In this document: in pieces, positions 11,084 through 23,800 of the stretch | Position numbering within the stretch: position 1 is the first letter of the stretch | Layout: every line of letters starts with the position of its first letter | DNA from: Dioscorea cayenensis subsp. rotundata | Taxonomy: Eukaryota; Streptophyta; Magnoliopsida; Dioscoreales; Dioscoreaceae | Assembly (NCBI RefSeq): GCF_009730915.1 | Contig: NC_052481.1 | Location: 22,077,233-22,141,232, forward strand | Direction: 5' to 3' | DNA length: 64,000 nucleotides | Made by a program: the position numbers and the translations under genes | The notes under the pieces: generated by a model | What the model was told of the DNA's origin: nothing | The model's input: the letters and a program-made list of their open reading frames with translations, nothing else | Database searches by the model: none

Positions 11084-12152
11084 AATTTATTAGTTTGTTT
11101 GTTGTTGTTGCATGTTCTTCTTCTTAATTCTTCTTCTTCTTTGCATTTAGTGAAGATTTAATATGACTTCAGTCATGTTTCATGATTGTTGATTTTATTA
11201 GTATCAGGATTCATTTGGATTTTTAAAAGAATGAATGAGGTTTATTGAATTCTTTTGGAGTGTGTTCTTCTTTTAATTTGCATGATTGATGTGAAGATAT
11301 GTTTTAGCTTCAATTGATCATGTTAATTTGATTATAGGTTTGGGTAGAAGTTGGTATAAGTAATGTTGATTGTGTTTATATTGATCAGCATTCATTTGTG
11401 TTTTGAATAAAAGAAAATGAAGCTTTCTACTATTCATCATCTTCTTCTTCTTTGCATGAAGTCGATCGAGATTAACTTCAAAAGTTTGATATATTGTTGA
11501 TTATATTGATTTGAAGAGATCAACATTTGATTATTTTTGTAATTGGAAAAGAAGAGGTGAAGTTTGTATGTTGTTGTTGTTCTTTTTCTTCTTCATTTTA
11601 TGAAATGAAGATATTCAATAATATCAATTTTGAATATTGTTTATTAATTGGTTTATAGAGAATATTAGCTATCATTATGTTTTGATAATAAGAGATGAAG
11701 TATGTTTCAGGATTTTTTGTTATTTTTTATTTTTATTAAGTGGGGGCTTTGAATCCTCCATTCTCGACTTGAAATGAAAATAAAATACTAACCCCTGTGT
11801 TAATGGTAAAGATGGTATCTTTAATTTCTACATTTGTTAATTTATAAATATTTGTTTATAGTAATAATTTTTTTCAACTGATCTTCAGTGGGAAAAAAAA
11901 AGAAAGGGCAAGGAGTTGTTATAAAATGATGAAAAAGATAATTTAAGTGAAATATTTGGAGAAAATTGCTGATTAGACTAATTAATTGTTTTTTATAATA
12001 TTGCTTTAATTATAAAGATGTAACACATATTGTATCCAAAGAAATGAAGATGATCCTATGAAAAAGTAAGCAAATTGTGCCAAAAAATGATCAATATCAT
12101 TTGATGGCATGATGCAATTTATTCAATAAGTGTCCATGTTGTGTAATAATTT

Positions 12153-12193
<41 letters not shown>

Positions 12194-12468
12194 TGCAAGA
12201 TCATAGTTAACATCGAGCACTAATTAACGATCAACATTAATGGCACAAGAAACCTAAGAGCAAAATATATTAATCATTTAAAAACCGGAAATAGACTCTA
12301 ATTAATTTGGATGGCCATGGAAAGTAAACCAAACAATAGAGAGAACAACAAGAACAATTCAAATTCAGTTTAGTAATATGACTACAATAATTCAAACTGC
12401 TTGCCAGAATTCTGAATCTCACACAGGACCAAGATCAACCTGACATTAAAACTTGATGTCGTGAAGGC
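11084..12468. other. 3' flank of the first ERF gene with diverged internal repeats
   Basis: Contains the 3' UTR and an AT-rich spacer. Segments starting near 11185, 11364 and 11491 share words such as TTGATT..TATTGATC, CATTCATTTG and CTTCTTCTTTGCAT(G/T), suggesting two or three diverged copies of a 130-180 bp unit. A TA tract lies at about 12157-12190. No gene seen. Confidence 0.4.
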
Positions 12469-12910
12469 AATGGCGTTTTTTCTCGTTTTACAAATTCCTC
12501 AACGATGGTGAACTAAGATGTCTAATAAGTCAAGCTATATGAAAGGGACCTTATTTTCAGAAAACCAACATTTTCAAATGGAAAAAAAAAACTTACTTGA
12601 GAGGACGAGATCTTAATCCTAGTAAACTTTGCCAAACAAGCCTGTAATAGATTACCTTTTATTACTGATCATACTCTGCCATGTTGCACAGGAAAATGTT
12701 GACCATTGCTTCTTTAAATGCCCCTTTGTCTCCAAATTCTGGATTCACTTTTGTCACATATTCAGTCTTTCTCGATATCTACTCTTAATGAAGGAGTGAC
12801 CTTGATAAGCACTTTTGGTGTCAAGGCTATCATTTGGAATATTTAGCTAAAATAGAACAACTGCGTTTTTAATTTTTATGTCCTCACGATTTACTTGATT
12901 ATAATCAAAA
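12469..12910 (+). mobile_element. Second, heavily decayed LINE zf-RVT fragment
   Basis: CTCAACGATGGTGAACTAAGATGTC (split here as CTCAACGATGG and AACTAAGATGTC) parallels the FLNDEGTRC coding of the LINE at 9215. Further on, the frame reads CHVAQENVDHCFFKCPF (about 12675-12730), the LINE zinc-binding Cys/His block. Stops and frameshifts are frequent. It has the same orientation as the LINE at 8661-10060. It may continue to about 13180, where AACACCTTCCATCT recalls the tail of the first copy. Confidence 0.6.
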
Positions 12911-15900
12911 TTGATCATCACATAATTCCCTCTTGAATATCTACAACCCCTAATGTGAAAAAAAGCAACATGGAGGAATCTTAAGTTACATTAAATGGAG
13001 CCTTGACTTTCTTCACTCTCTTGCCAATGCTCTTACCTCACAACGACTAACACCTTCCATCTAGGATATCCTCGATTAAGTGATCCAACCCTAGACACTG
13101 TCTAGCCTTCTTGTTCTGGCTGCCCTAGCTTTTAGCATTATAAGTTCCTTCTTGTTCTGCCCTACTCAAATTTGGTGGGTCAAGGGACTACCTGTGTATA
13201 TAATACACCATTTCCTATGCGGCGTACAATGCCATGAGTCGTACAACTAGCAAAGTGTACTAGGATTATATATATAATTCTTCCTCGATTATCTAGCCGA
13301 CAAATTGAATGATGTTTGCTAATTCACAAAACTAAGAGAGAAATGAATTTAATTAACCAAGATGACGAATCTAGGGTAAATCAAGATGAGAACATGGTAC
13401 CTTGGACACAAATTCACTTGAAACTACTTTACAAATTCTTGGATGGTGGAGATTCCTAAGTTAGAATGACCTCTTTCTCAAGCGTCCAAACCCTAATTTC
13501 ATACAACGACACCAATCGCCATACAATTGCATCAGAAGGTTCTGTGAGTCCCATTTATATTAGGTTTAACCCTAATCTAGAGAGTTTGACACCATACACC
13601 CTATATCTAGGCGTGCGCTCAACCTCTATCCTCTATGTGGATCTATGCATGATTGATTTCTCAATCCTAATCATATATATAAATTAGATGTGTGTTTGGG
13701 TTTTTACACTAGCAAACACAAGCATAAAGCAACATAGAGGATAGTAAGAACAACTCAAATAGCTAATATAATTAAAAAGAAAATTAACTACAAATTATCC
13801 GAAGATTCAATAATCCAAGGCACCAATAAAGATTTAACCTCTCATCATACAAGAATCCATGACAAAATCCAAAACTAGAGACATGAATAAAAACATATGA
13901 AGAACTTCCTCAGTGGTTCTCTCTATTTGGATGATGGAATCTCTCTGATTAATTGTCGATTTTGCCCTCAATCTGGTACCTAATGGACTGATATTATAGC
14001 GTCAACGTGTCCTGGATTGGTGTCTTTTGATCTTCGCTTGAAACCCTAGCCTCTAATAAAGCTCTCGCCAAAAGTTCCTCACAAAACCCTAATTGTCAAG
14101 CTTTATACTACAGGTAAAAAGATAGTGCACACCCATGTATGTTTATAATGTGCTTGACTCGTGCTGATTGTTGTCGACACTTGGGACTTGAATGATCTTC
14201 TCAATTTTTGGAACTCCACTAATAACCACGCCCAAGAAGCATGCTTATGCTCTTTAAGCATGATCGTGATCTATGCAAGAAAATCGTTCTCTGGATGTGC
14301 TTTGAATTTTCTCTATACCCGTAAATCTGCATGTTCTAAGCATGTTCATGTACGGCCGTGCTCTTATCTGAAAATTGTACTTTCTTACACAAATTGCTCC
14401 AATTCGCTTCAATTCCATTCATTTTGTCCTGATTTCCTAAATACTTGCTCAATAAACATAAAATACCCAACATATATAGCACAAAAATAAAGAAATTCAT
14501 GTTAAAAGACAAGTTAAGTGCATGAGTTTTTAATATGAAAAATATGTATTTCATGCAATCATTAGCATAATTTTTTTAATAAAAGTGGATAAACCACTAA
14601 TTCATTAAATAAAAAGTGAGAACAATAGTAGAAAGAGCGAGTACAAAAGTATAGAAAATTAAAGATGGATATTAAAACACCAAGCAAAAAAGAAAAGAAG
14701 ATATATTCACCAGAAGTGAAAACTGATTAAATACCCTAGGTAACTTACTAACAACACGGAAGAACATTGGCACTTTGGAGGCAATCCAAGTGAAATCATT
14801 CTTGCTTGAGGCAATCCAGTGGTTTATTTAGTATTGTATCTATGTGTTTTTTTTTTTGTACCCGTCTTTTGTTGTTATTTTAATAAATTAGTGGTTTATA
14901 TACTCTTACTAAAATAATAATAATAATTAAAAAATCTAAAAAAAATTAATAGCAACAATTAATCATACCTTCGCTTGATTATAAATAGTGTCTTCGAAGA
15001 AATCTCTTCGAGAAGATCGGAAATGTGTCCAAATTGGACAGTCATTTGAACATGATCATAATTTACTAGGGATGTACGTTCATCTAATTTAATAACATAA
15101 CTATATATATACAGAAACGGCAACGATCTAATATAGAGTACTAACCGATATATAATTCGCACCCTTCTTCATCCATCAATGAACAATGACATAAGAAAAT
15201 CAGACCATAGATGGTTTGATATATTGTGTGGATATAGATTTATAAAAGGAGTATTCTTCTTGAAAAGCTTAAAATATCAGTCCAATTTGGATGGCCATAA
15301 GAAACATGCAAACCTGCAGACCAAACCAATTACCAAACCCAAGAACAAGACTTCAGAATTATTGCAGTTCTACCACTAAAATAATAAAAATAAGGAACCC
15401 CTAGCCTTCACCTAATAACAATTGTTTTCAAAGAAATCAGATTTAGAATAACATATATATATATATATGTATGTATGTATGTATATATAGATATATATAA
15501 TTCAGAAGCAGCCTGGAAGGAAAGAACAAGGAACCAACAGTTGAAGGTTTTGACCCACTTGATGTTGTTCATCATGAAATAATGAAGATATGGTCATAGT
15601 TTGACTGCTTAAGTGTTCTTTAATTGACCTGCCTTTAATTTCCTACCTTTGATCATTGCTTATAGATGGCGACCTTTCTGTTTTTGGAACATAAAAGGAG
15701 AACCACAAATTCTTCTTGTCTTCAGCTATTACCATGTATTTCACTTGATTAATTTCTAGAAATGAAATATATTCATCTACTTGATCAAATCAAATATACA
15801 TGCATGCAGGTTAACATATATACATTCATACCAAGCCAAAAAGAACCAAAATATCTTTAATAAAGATTAATTTTGTTTGCATATATAGATTAGCTATATT

Positions 15901-16518
15901 ATATTGAGTAAACCATAAGTCTAGCTTCCATGAACTAAAGCTAAACTTTCATTTTAATGGAGGACTACGTTATCAGTTATATATAATCATCTGAATCTAA
16001 TTAATCCAAACATATACATGCATCAAGGACTCATTAATAATATTTTAATCATACAAACATGAAATGACTGTACTTGTACATGGATTTGCTTTGCATGATG
16101 GGACGCTTTAAAGCAATACAGTGGAGTTCAGATTCAAAGAACCTATGCTACCAGTATCAAAACCTATCTTTCTTTTGGAATGAAGGACCACAATTGGAGA
16201 CTATGAACCAAATTTTATATTGGCTCTATTTAATCTATCATGCATGTATTAATTGTTTGACTTTAACTTTGATCTATGTTCTTATAATTCATCTGTGTAT
16301 TGGATAGAGACGTAGATAAAGACAGAAATATGTTCCCTTTTTTACCCTTTTTAGCCAAGTTCATTGCACCAGTTAATACTACACTAGAAGAACAAGTTGC
16401 TGATCTGACATGATTCCATTTAGACATGTGTTGTTTCACTTGATTATAAACTTCTATGTTTTCTTGTCTTTTTTATGTTTGAAATTAATTTGTGTCTATT
16501 TCAATTCACACACACTCA

Positions 16519-16562
<44 letters not shown>

Positions 16563-17420
16563 AATTCATATATTCATTCTTAATACAAATATATATACTT
16601 AATATATTGAAAAGTTATAGTGTTTTTTTTATGTATATACATATACATATATATATAAGGAAATATATAGAAAGGTCATTTCTATGTACATGCATCATAT
16701 TTAAGTTGTACTCATTTATGTATACTTTTAAAAAATCAGTGAATAAATATATATAGTTTACTTTATTAAAAATATATTGTGGATATATCTTACAATACAT
16801 GTTCCACCCTCTATAGTCTTGACTTGTAAATAAAACTAACAAGCCAACTAACAATAGTTAGAATGAGTACTTAAAATATTCACAATCAATGAATTGAAAA
16901 GGACTAATAACATAACCCATAAAATGAAAGGCCACAAATAAAAAAAAAAGAATTGTGTTATTTAAAAAGAAAAATCAAAGATCTTTATCAAATTAAAAAG
17001 CATGCAAGTAGGCCATCCACTTGCATAAATTTATAAGCTAGCATAATTTATTAATCAATTATATCCTAACTCTTAAACTTTTATAAATAAATAAATCACT
17101 CATAATTCTTCCAAAATACACACACATATACATGTTAATCAATAAAACTGAAAATTCATGATAATGATACATACAAAAAATATCACAAGTTCCTTTCATG
17201 ACATTGATATTCTAATTAAAATTTCCATTTTATTTAATTTTTGTTTTATAATATAAACCAAAGATAGTTAATGAGATTATTTATTACTAAAATAACCAAT
17301 GATGTGCATATACGTGTATTATTAATTCAAATAAAATAATTAAGTTGAAACTAGACCGGGAATGCAGGAGCATGAATAAAATAATATATAAGAAAAGGAG
17401 GGGGGTGGAGGACAAACTTA
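12911..17420. other. Long spacer between the two ERF genes
   Basis: About 4.5 kb without a supported gene. The part 13000-14540 looks repeat-derived but I cannot name the family. Around 14585-14903 there are matching inverted ends. Microsatellites include a TATA/TATG run at 15454-15500 and a CA run at about 16508-16559. All frames in the region are short, low-complexity and without known domains. Confidence 0.5.
14585..14903. mobile_element. Element with 25 bp imperfect inverted ends (MITE or paired LINE tails)
   Basis: GTGGATAAACCACTAATTC at 14585 is mirrored by AAATTAGTGGTTTATATAC at 14885-14903, with only a few mismatches over about 25 bp. The interior is about 270 bp and non-coding. GATAAACCACTTCAATTAA occurs again at 52319, so the terminus is repetitive in this genome. 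The sequence also resembles the 3' tail of some plant LINEs, so two facing tails are an alternative to a MITE. Confidence 0.45.
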
Positions 17421-17731
17421 CAAAAGTGACGTCATCTAATCTGGACATATACCGCCGCCCTGCGTCACTTTAGCACGTGACCTATTAACATCCCGGGCCC
17501 ACTGGGCCCACAGGGCCGGGCCCCCACCAAAAGGAAGCACCCTACCCAGTACCCAACGTCCCATCCATGTAACCCTTCATCCATGGAACTCTTCATCCAT
17601 GTATTCCCTTATCCACTATAAATACTAGTTTTCCTTTCTCCGCATCCACTTCCAGTAAAAAACCATAACCGGAAAAACAAACAAACTCGGAACTCCACTT
17701 CCAAGTTTTCAGTTAAACCAGTTAAAATCCC
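17421..17731 (+). promoter_or_regulatory. Promoter and leader of the ERF1-like gene
   Basis: In order: palindromic TGACGTCA at 17427-17434 (bZIP/TGA-type site), a second GCGTCAC at about 17462-17468, a G-box CACGTG at 17474-17479, and a GGGCCC/TGGGCC-rich block at 17493-17524. Three tandem CATCCATG-containing units follow at 17562-17610, then a TATA box CTATAAATA at 17617-17625, 107 bp before the ATG. The architecture suggests a strongly regulated gene with bZIP and TCP-type inputs; which factors bind is inference. Confidence 0.55.
17562..17610 (+). repeat. Triplicated 16 bp unit just upstream of the TATA box
   Basis: Units at 17562-17577, 17578-17593 and 17594-17610 all begin CATCCATG and end in CTT, with substitutions in the second half. 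The array ends 6 bp before the TATA box. Confidence 0.8.
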
Positions 17732-18196
17732 ATGGAGCTTCCTAGTGGAAGAGAAGGAGAAAGTGTGGGGAAAGAGAAGAGTTACAGAGGAGTGAGGAGA
17801 AGGCCATGGGGGAAGTTTGCAGCAGAGATAAGGGATTCAACAAGGAGTGGAGTACGTGTTTGGCTTGGGACTTTTGACAGTGCTGAAGCTGCTGCACTTG
17901 CTTATGATCAAGCAGCTTTCTCCATGAGAGGAACCATGGCTGTGCTTAATTTTCCAGTGGAGAGAGTTGTGGAGAGTTTGAGAGGTGTGAGGTATGGAGA
18001 TGATGGATGTTCTCCTGTTGTGGCTCTTAAGAGAAGGCACTGCATGAGAAGGAAGTCACTGAAGAGGAAAAGGGAAGTGAGGAAAGTCAGGGAAGTGAGG
18101 GAAGTGAGGTTTGAGAATGTTGTTGTTTTTGAAGACTTGGGTGCTGAGTATTTGGAAGAGCTTCTTAGTGCTTCAATGGTTTCATCAACTAGCTAG
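17732..18196 (+). CDS. ERF transcription factor, group IX (ERF1/ERF92-like)
   Basis: Single exon, 154 aa. The AP2/ERF domain (about residues 18-76) reads [38 protein letters not shown], and AVLNFP, with the ERF-type Ala/Asp pair. Right after it comes [10 protein letters not shown], a conserved group IX extension. The middle (about 100-130) is Lys/Arg-rich with repeated VREVREVR, a likely nuclear localisation signal. The C-terminus [13 protein letters not shown] is an EDLL-type activation motif. This arrangement matches ERF1-type activators that integrate ethylene and jasmonate defence signals through GCC boxes. It lies on the same strand as the smaller ERF gene 6.6 kb upstream. Confidence 0.93.
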   Translation: MELPSGREGESVGKEKSYRGVRRRPWGKFAAEIRDSTRSGVRVWLGTFDSAEAAALAYDQAAFSMRGTMAVLNFPVERVVESLRGVRYGDDGCSPVVALKRRHCMRRKSLKRKREVRKVREVREVRFENVVVFEDLGAEYLEELLSASMVSSTS

Positions 18197-20049
18197 CTTG
18201 TGAATTATATTTATAGTTATATATATTTATAAGCCATTGTTAAGAGATATGATCATGAATGCATGGGAGTTTTTCATTAATTTGTAAAGATGCACGGTGT
18301 TATCTTAATGAATTTCAAATTTTGATCATGCTCTTAAAATAAATTAAAGATTTATATATATGTTATCATATATATATATGATACATGTATGCATGGGCAT
18401 TCATGCATTCATCCTTGATTTTCTTTTCTTTGTTTTCATTTAGAGTGATCATAAGATCTTCATTGATTTATGAAGATCATGAGAATGAATGAATGATGGA
18501 TTGATTGAGACAATATCATCCTTTTCTTTTTCATTCTTTCTTCTTGTTAGAATAATTTATCTTGAAGCTAATTAACATGTGCCTTGTCAATATTTTATGA
18601 AATAATAATAATTAGTGGTAAGTTTTTCTTTGATTATGATTGGTTTTGTGAAGATGATTAACTTATCAAATTGAATAAGCATCATGGCCTACAATGGTGG
18701 GGAGAGAGTAAGTAATTAGATGGAGTTTTGAGCTTGTTATTTTTGTTATTTTTTAATATTTAACCATTAAAGTGGACATAGATGTTCACAGACAGATGAT
18801 GTTTATTGAATTTTGAATTAAGGTCAAAACCATAATTTATGGTCAAAACAATGTTTGTTGATAGTTTGTATCATTATTATATATTTTGGTCAAAACAAAC
18901 AAGCTATGCAGAACAGTAGAAATATTAATAATATAAGAAGCAAAAATATGAATTCTTGATTAAAAAAAATAGACCACCTCATTGCGTTTAACAAAAACCA
19001 CTCCCTTATATGTTTTTAATAAATTAAAAAGCAATTAAATAATTCAAAATGACTTGAAATTTTAGTATAGAAAGTAAATAAGTTAAAGTAAATATAAATG
19101 AATTACCAAATGAAGGGAATGCGAAAGTCAAACCATACCTAATCTAATTAGGAACAATTGTCAACAAAATAAATAGTTTGATAAAGTTGAAATACCTCGC
19201 TAACATAACATGTTCGTACAAATTATAATTGATTTAATGTAACATAAATTTGACTTTATGATATTTTCATTGTCAAAACAAAAGCTTTAGTTCAGAAAAT
19301 AATGTATTTAAATGACTATTCATTTTCACTGTATTAGAAAAATTCATTGAATCTTAGCCACTAGTTGATATTTAATAATGTCATGTTATCTAAGGACATT
19401 TCTATATTTGATATGCTATGGTGGAGCGGTTAAATTTGAATCTAATGACTGATGTAGTTGTACATAGTATCACACAATATTTAACATATGTTATCAGCAG
19501 TGAAGCACAATAACTAGGAGTATTGTATAATTTTTTTACAAATAAAAACCATTAAATTATGACTTCATCAAGAGTCCATGACTTTTAAAAAGCTAAATAA
19601 ACCCGCACAAAAACATATACTATATATATTATGAATATTAAAGCTCCAAATATTATTCAATCAAGTTAGATAACATTACTCAAAGCAGTTGGCAATTAAT
19701 TAATGAAATTCATCACTGGTCCACATCAAAAGAATGGTCCAATTTTCTTGGGGTTTCAAGAAACATGTTAAGAGGACTAGTTAAATCATGTCCAAAGTCA
19801 TAACATTTAAGAAATTAAAAAGACTACGCAAATATTAGATTTCATTTCAGTGTATGATGAGCAAGTACTCCATTCTTGGTGGCCATTCCAATATCTCAAC
19901 AAGTGGGTAAACTTTTTAGAAAAATTATATATATTTTTTTAAAAAATATTATCTTATATTCATCTGTGTAAAAATCAAATTATCCTCAAATTATATATAT
20001 ATATATATATATATATAAAGGATCTGTTTAATTGCCGTATAGGTCCCTA
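18197..20049. other. 3' flank of the ERF1-like gene and AT-rich spacer
   Basis: No gene recognised. A near-palindrome of TATCATATATATATATGATA type lies at about 18360-18390. A TA tract is at about 19997-20017, just before the foldback element. Short frames are not convincing. Confidence 0.5.
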
Positions 20050-20290
20050 TAATTATGTAATTTCTGACTTTTTAGTCATTCTAATATTTTTAAGTACAAT
20101 TAAGTCCTTATATATGGTTGAATTGGGTCATTCTAGTCCATGGTAATATTTTTAGGTATAATTAAATCTTTACAATTTATATGTACTCATCTATATTATG
20201 GATTAGAATGATCTAACTTAACTAAATATGATGACTTAATTATATCTAAAAATATTATAAAAATTAAAAAAACAGAAAATACATAATTAC
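20050..20290. mobile_element. Foldback MITE upstream of the PP1 gene
   Basis: The arms 20050-20140 and 20200-20290 are imperfect inverted copies: ATAATTATGTAATTTCTGA and TAATATTTTTAAGTACAATT on the left, and their complements (ACAGAAAATACATAATTA, AATTATATCTAAAAATATTA) on the right. About 60 bp lies between them, so a transcript would form a long hairpin. No target-site duplication was identified. The element sits about 530 bp upstream of the PP1 ATG. Confidence 0.7.
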
Positions 20291-20820
20291 AATAACATAA
20301 CATGTGCAGCAATTTAAACTAAAGGATAACAAGGAAAAGGATAACGATCATTACATCATGTCTGGAAAGCCAGATCTCGATAAGCATCCAACGGTGGAGA
20401 GAGTTCGGAGAAAACAACAGGACGACAAAAGAAGAGAATCTATAAATCGGCGGTTGTAATGAAGCCAAATCTAGAATAACATAATCCAACGGTGGATATC
20501 ATCGTATCAGATAGAAAGAATCCAAGCATCAGATAAAGCGATCTCAGCCGTCCAATCCACGTATGAAAGGTCAGCACTTTTCTCTCTTCTCTCTAAACAA
20601 AGTCTTCGAATTTTCTCTTCTTTCTTCTTTCTTCTCTAGAGAGAGAGAGAGAGAGAGAGAATCTCCTTTTTCTCTCTCTAAAACCAGGGAGAGAGAGAAG
20701 GGAATGTTCGAAAAGCCCTTCTTCTCATCTCCGCTAGGTTGAAGACCTGGAGAAAGGCGGAAAAGAAGAGAAAAGGAGGGATTTTTTTGGGGGTTGAAGT
20801 GTTAGGGTTTGGGGTTTGGG
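20291..20820 (+). promoter_or_regulatory. Promoter and leader of the PP1 gene
   Basis: ATCCAACGGTGGA occurs twice (20386 and 20484) and ATCTCAGCCGTCCAAT once (20541). The leader is CT- and GA-rich, with a (GA)n tract at about 20638-20660. No clear TATA box is seen, which is common for housekeeping genes. CAACGG words resemble MYB-binding MSA elements; function is inference. Confidence 0.4.
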
Positions 20821-23800
20821 ATGGGGGGGATGGATCCAGGGTTGTTGGATGATATCATAAGGAGGTTGTTGGAAGTTCGGGGAAGTAGGCCGGGGAAGCA
20901 GGTGCAGCTCTCGGAGGGTGAGATCCGTCAGCTCTGTATCGTTTCCAGAGATATCTTTGCGAAGCAACCTAATCTCCTTGAACTTGAGGCTCCAATCAAG
21001 ATTTGCGGTGCTTAATCTCACTTTTCCTCTCGCCTTTTCTGTTTATTTTTTTATTTTTTGGTTGATTTTTGAGGTTTTGTAGTTTGGGGATTGGGGTTAA
21101 AGTTTGGGTGTTGATTCTTTTGGTTGATTTTGTTGATTGAATTCATCTGATTAGCTTAAATGTTGGATTTTTTAAAAATTTTTAAGAGATTTTTTTTAGT
21201 TGATCATGGAGTCATGCTATGGGATGCTCAGAATGGGGTTTTTTAATTTTATTTATAGAAGATGTACATGAATTGTTTAGGGCGAAAAGGTTAGGGTTTT
21301 GATTTGACAAGTATGTAAAATGGTGCTAATAATAGCTCCTTCATAGGTTTTTAAAAGTTAATTTTTTTTTTCCTTGGCACTTGAAGTTATATGATACAAC
21401 TGATCGTGATGAAATTTTCATGGATAAGGTTTATATTCAACTCTTGGTTTAGGTCTAGGGGAACTATAAAGTATAAACAAATTTTCTTTTGCTGCACCCT
21501 TATTCCAAAGCGTATAACTTATATTTAAACTCTATTTACACATAGTTGAAACTAGTGTAAACAATCTTAGTATTACTTCTATTTCCTTTGGATTCTGTAT
21601 TACTTTGTAGTTCATGCCTTTTGCCTGATGTTGAGATAATTCAGTATCCACAAATTGAGCTAACTCCATTATTCTTTAAGAATGTTTTCCTTGAAAATTT
21701 ATTGTTCACATGTGATTATTAATTCACTGCAAGTTTGATTTAGAGAAAGTGATATTCTATATTTCATTTGTTTATTTTTTCATGTCTTATCATAATTTTT
21801 ATACTTGTAGACTAAGGACAAGAGATGGAAGTTTTGAATGAGCTCTTAACTGCATTTCTAGCATTCTCAGACTTTGCAAGAAATTTGTTATGATTATTAG
21901 AGGAATGACTGGATGGCTTGCCTGGTAGCTTGATACTAGCTTCTTCTTAGTTCATGAATCATAACATAGTGGCTCAATCAATGTTTAAAAAGGCGTTTGA
22001 GGCGTACGCCACAAGGCACGCCTTAAGGCGAGGTAGAAGAAAACTGCCCCAAGGCGTATGTCTTACCTTTAATATCTGAGGCTTATGTCTTTTCTATATG
22101 AGGCGGTACATACCTTGATTCGTTGTGCCTCAACTAGTTGGGTTATCAAATATGGATCAACACGGATTTTTATAGATCAAATTGGATATTTAAAAAATCC
22201 ATATGGGTTTAGGGTTTTTTTTTTAGTTTTAAAACAATTAAAATTATTCAAGCAATCAATAAACAAAATAGAAAAGAGATACAAGAGTTGTCGTCGGCTG
22301 GAGAAAAGAAGAGAAGAGAAAGAAGGACTAGTCTTGCTATGTATTTTTCTTCTTTTTTTTGCCCCTTCATCTTCAAATCTGCAGTTTTTTTTTTTATTTT
22401 TTTTATTTTTCACCAGTTTGAAGATTTCTGCCTGGAGGAGATGACATGGCAGTGGCTCTTGAAAAGCCCCACTCCCCTTCTTCATACATTCTTATCATAT
22501 TGTAAATATTTTTCTAAGTAAAGAAAAGGGACCAATAGTATTGGTGGACGAGGAAGACTTCAAATGAGAAGAGGGTGTTCATGTTGAAGATGAAAAAGAA
22601 AATAATGATTTTGCGGGAAAATTTTCGAGTGATAGTGATTGGTGAGTGATGATGGTGCATATGTTATGTTTTTGGGGGCAACTACAAGACAATTATTTAG
22701 AATGAAATAAGTTCAAATTAAAAACTATGGAAAATTAAAGATGTCTAATCTTTTTATGAATTTTATGATTGTTTTGTTACTTACTATTTAATTTCTTTTT
22801 TCATATTTTTCTATATATATATATGTATATATTTAAAAAAATTTAAGTTGAGGCTTATGCCTTAGTCCACCTCACCTCACAAACGCAAAACGCCTCAGGT
22901 ATGCCTTTTGCCTTTTTAAACATTAGCTCAGTGATAGGCTGAAATCAGTAATGTGTAACTAAATAAGTCATAACTAAGATACCCAAACTTTCCATGAATG
23001 TGATCATTAAGGTTGCACTAATTCTGTGAAGGTATCTTCAATAGTGTAAGATTCTTGATATGAAGCCATAGACAGTTTGTTGATTTTGATAGAGAATCAA
23101 GTAACTTGAGTCTTGTGAAGTTGGGTGAGTAATATACTTGTGAATAAGACCATCAAATGAGCCAAGCCATTTGTTAACAGCTTAAGTCTGGCTTGCTTAA
23201 ACTCGCCTAATTTATAAATCAGAAAGCTTGAGCTAAAATATTAGTTTCAATATTTATTACTTTAAATTATAAAGAATACTAAGTTTATATATGTAGTCAA
23301 TTTTATATTTTAAACAGCTTAGTTGGTTATACCAAATATTTGTTTATCATTTCATTTTAAACAAAGTAAAAGCTAGTATTTTGATTTGTTGCATTTTCTT
23401 TTGTTGGAGTCTGGGAGGGTTCAAACAACCATTACTTCATTGTTATTAAAGGCGTGCCTCAGGCACAAGGCATCTTAGGCTTTAACCTAGATGGCTCAGA
23501 ACCTCGTAGGCAGGTGGCATTAAAGAGTAGCCCTAAGGCGCTTGCCTTGATTCGAGGCTTAAGGTGATTAGAAGCACAACTTTGTAAAGTGTAGATTTTT
23601 TTTTTTTTTGTAACTCTAATTATTAAGAGTTGGACAAATATGAGGTATTACATAATCATTAAATTAATCTTAATAAAAATAAAAGGGTTTTTTTAGGTTA
23701 TTGGAGAATGATGATTTGACAGGGGATGGGCGGGGAATCCGATGGAGAAAAGAATTGGTGTTTGAGAATAATGATTTGACATGGGTTTGTGGTTGCTTAG

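Noticed and set aside
10673-18196. DREB/CBF assignment for the two AP2 genes
   Set aside because: Both have Ala and Asp in AEIRD, lack CBF signature motifs, and carry EDLL tails, so they are ERF group IX.
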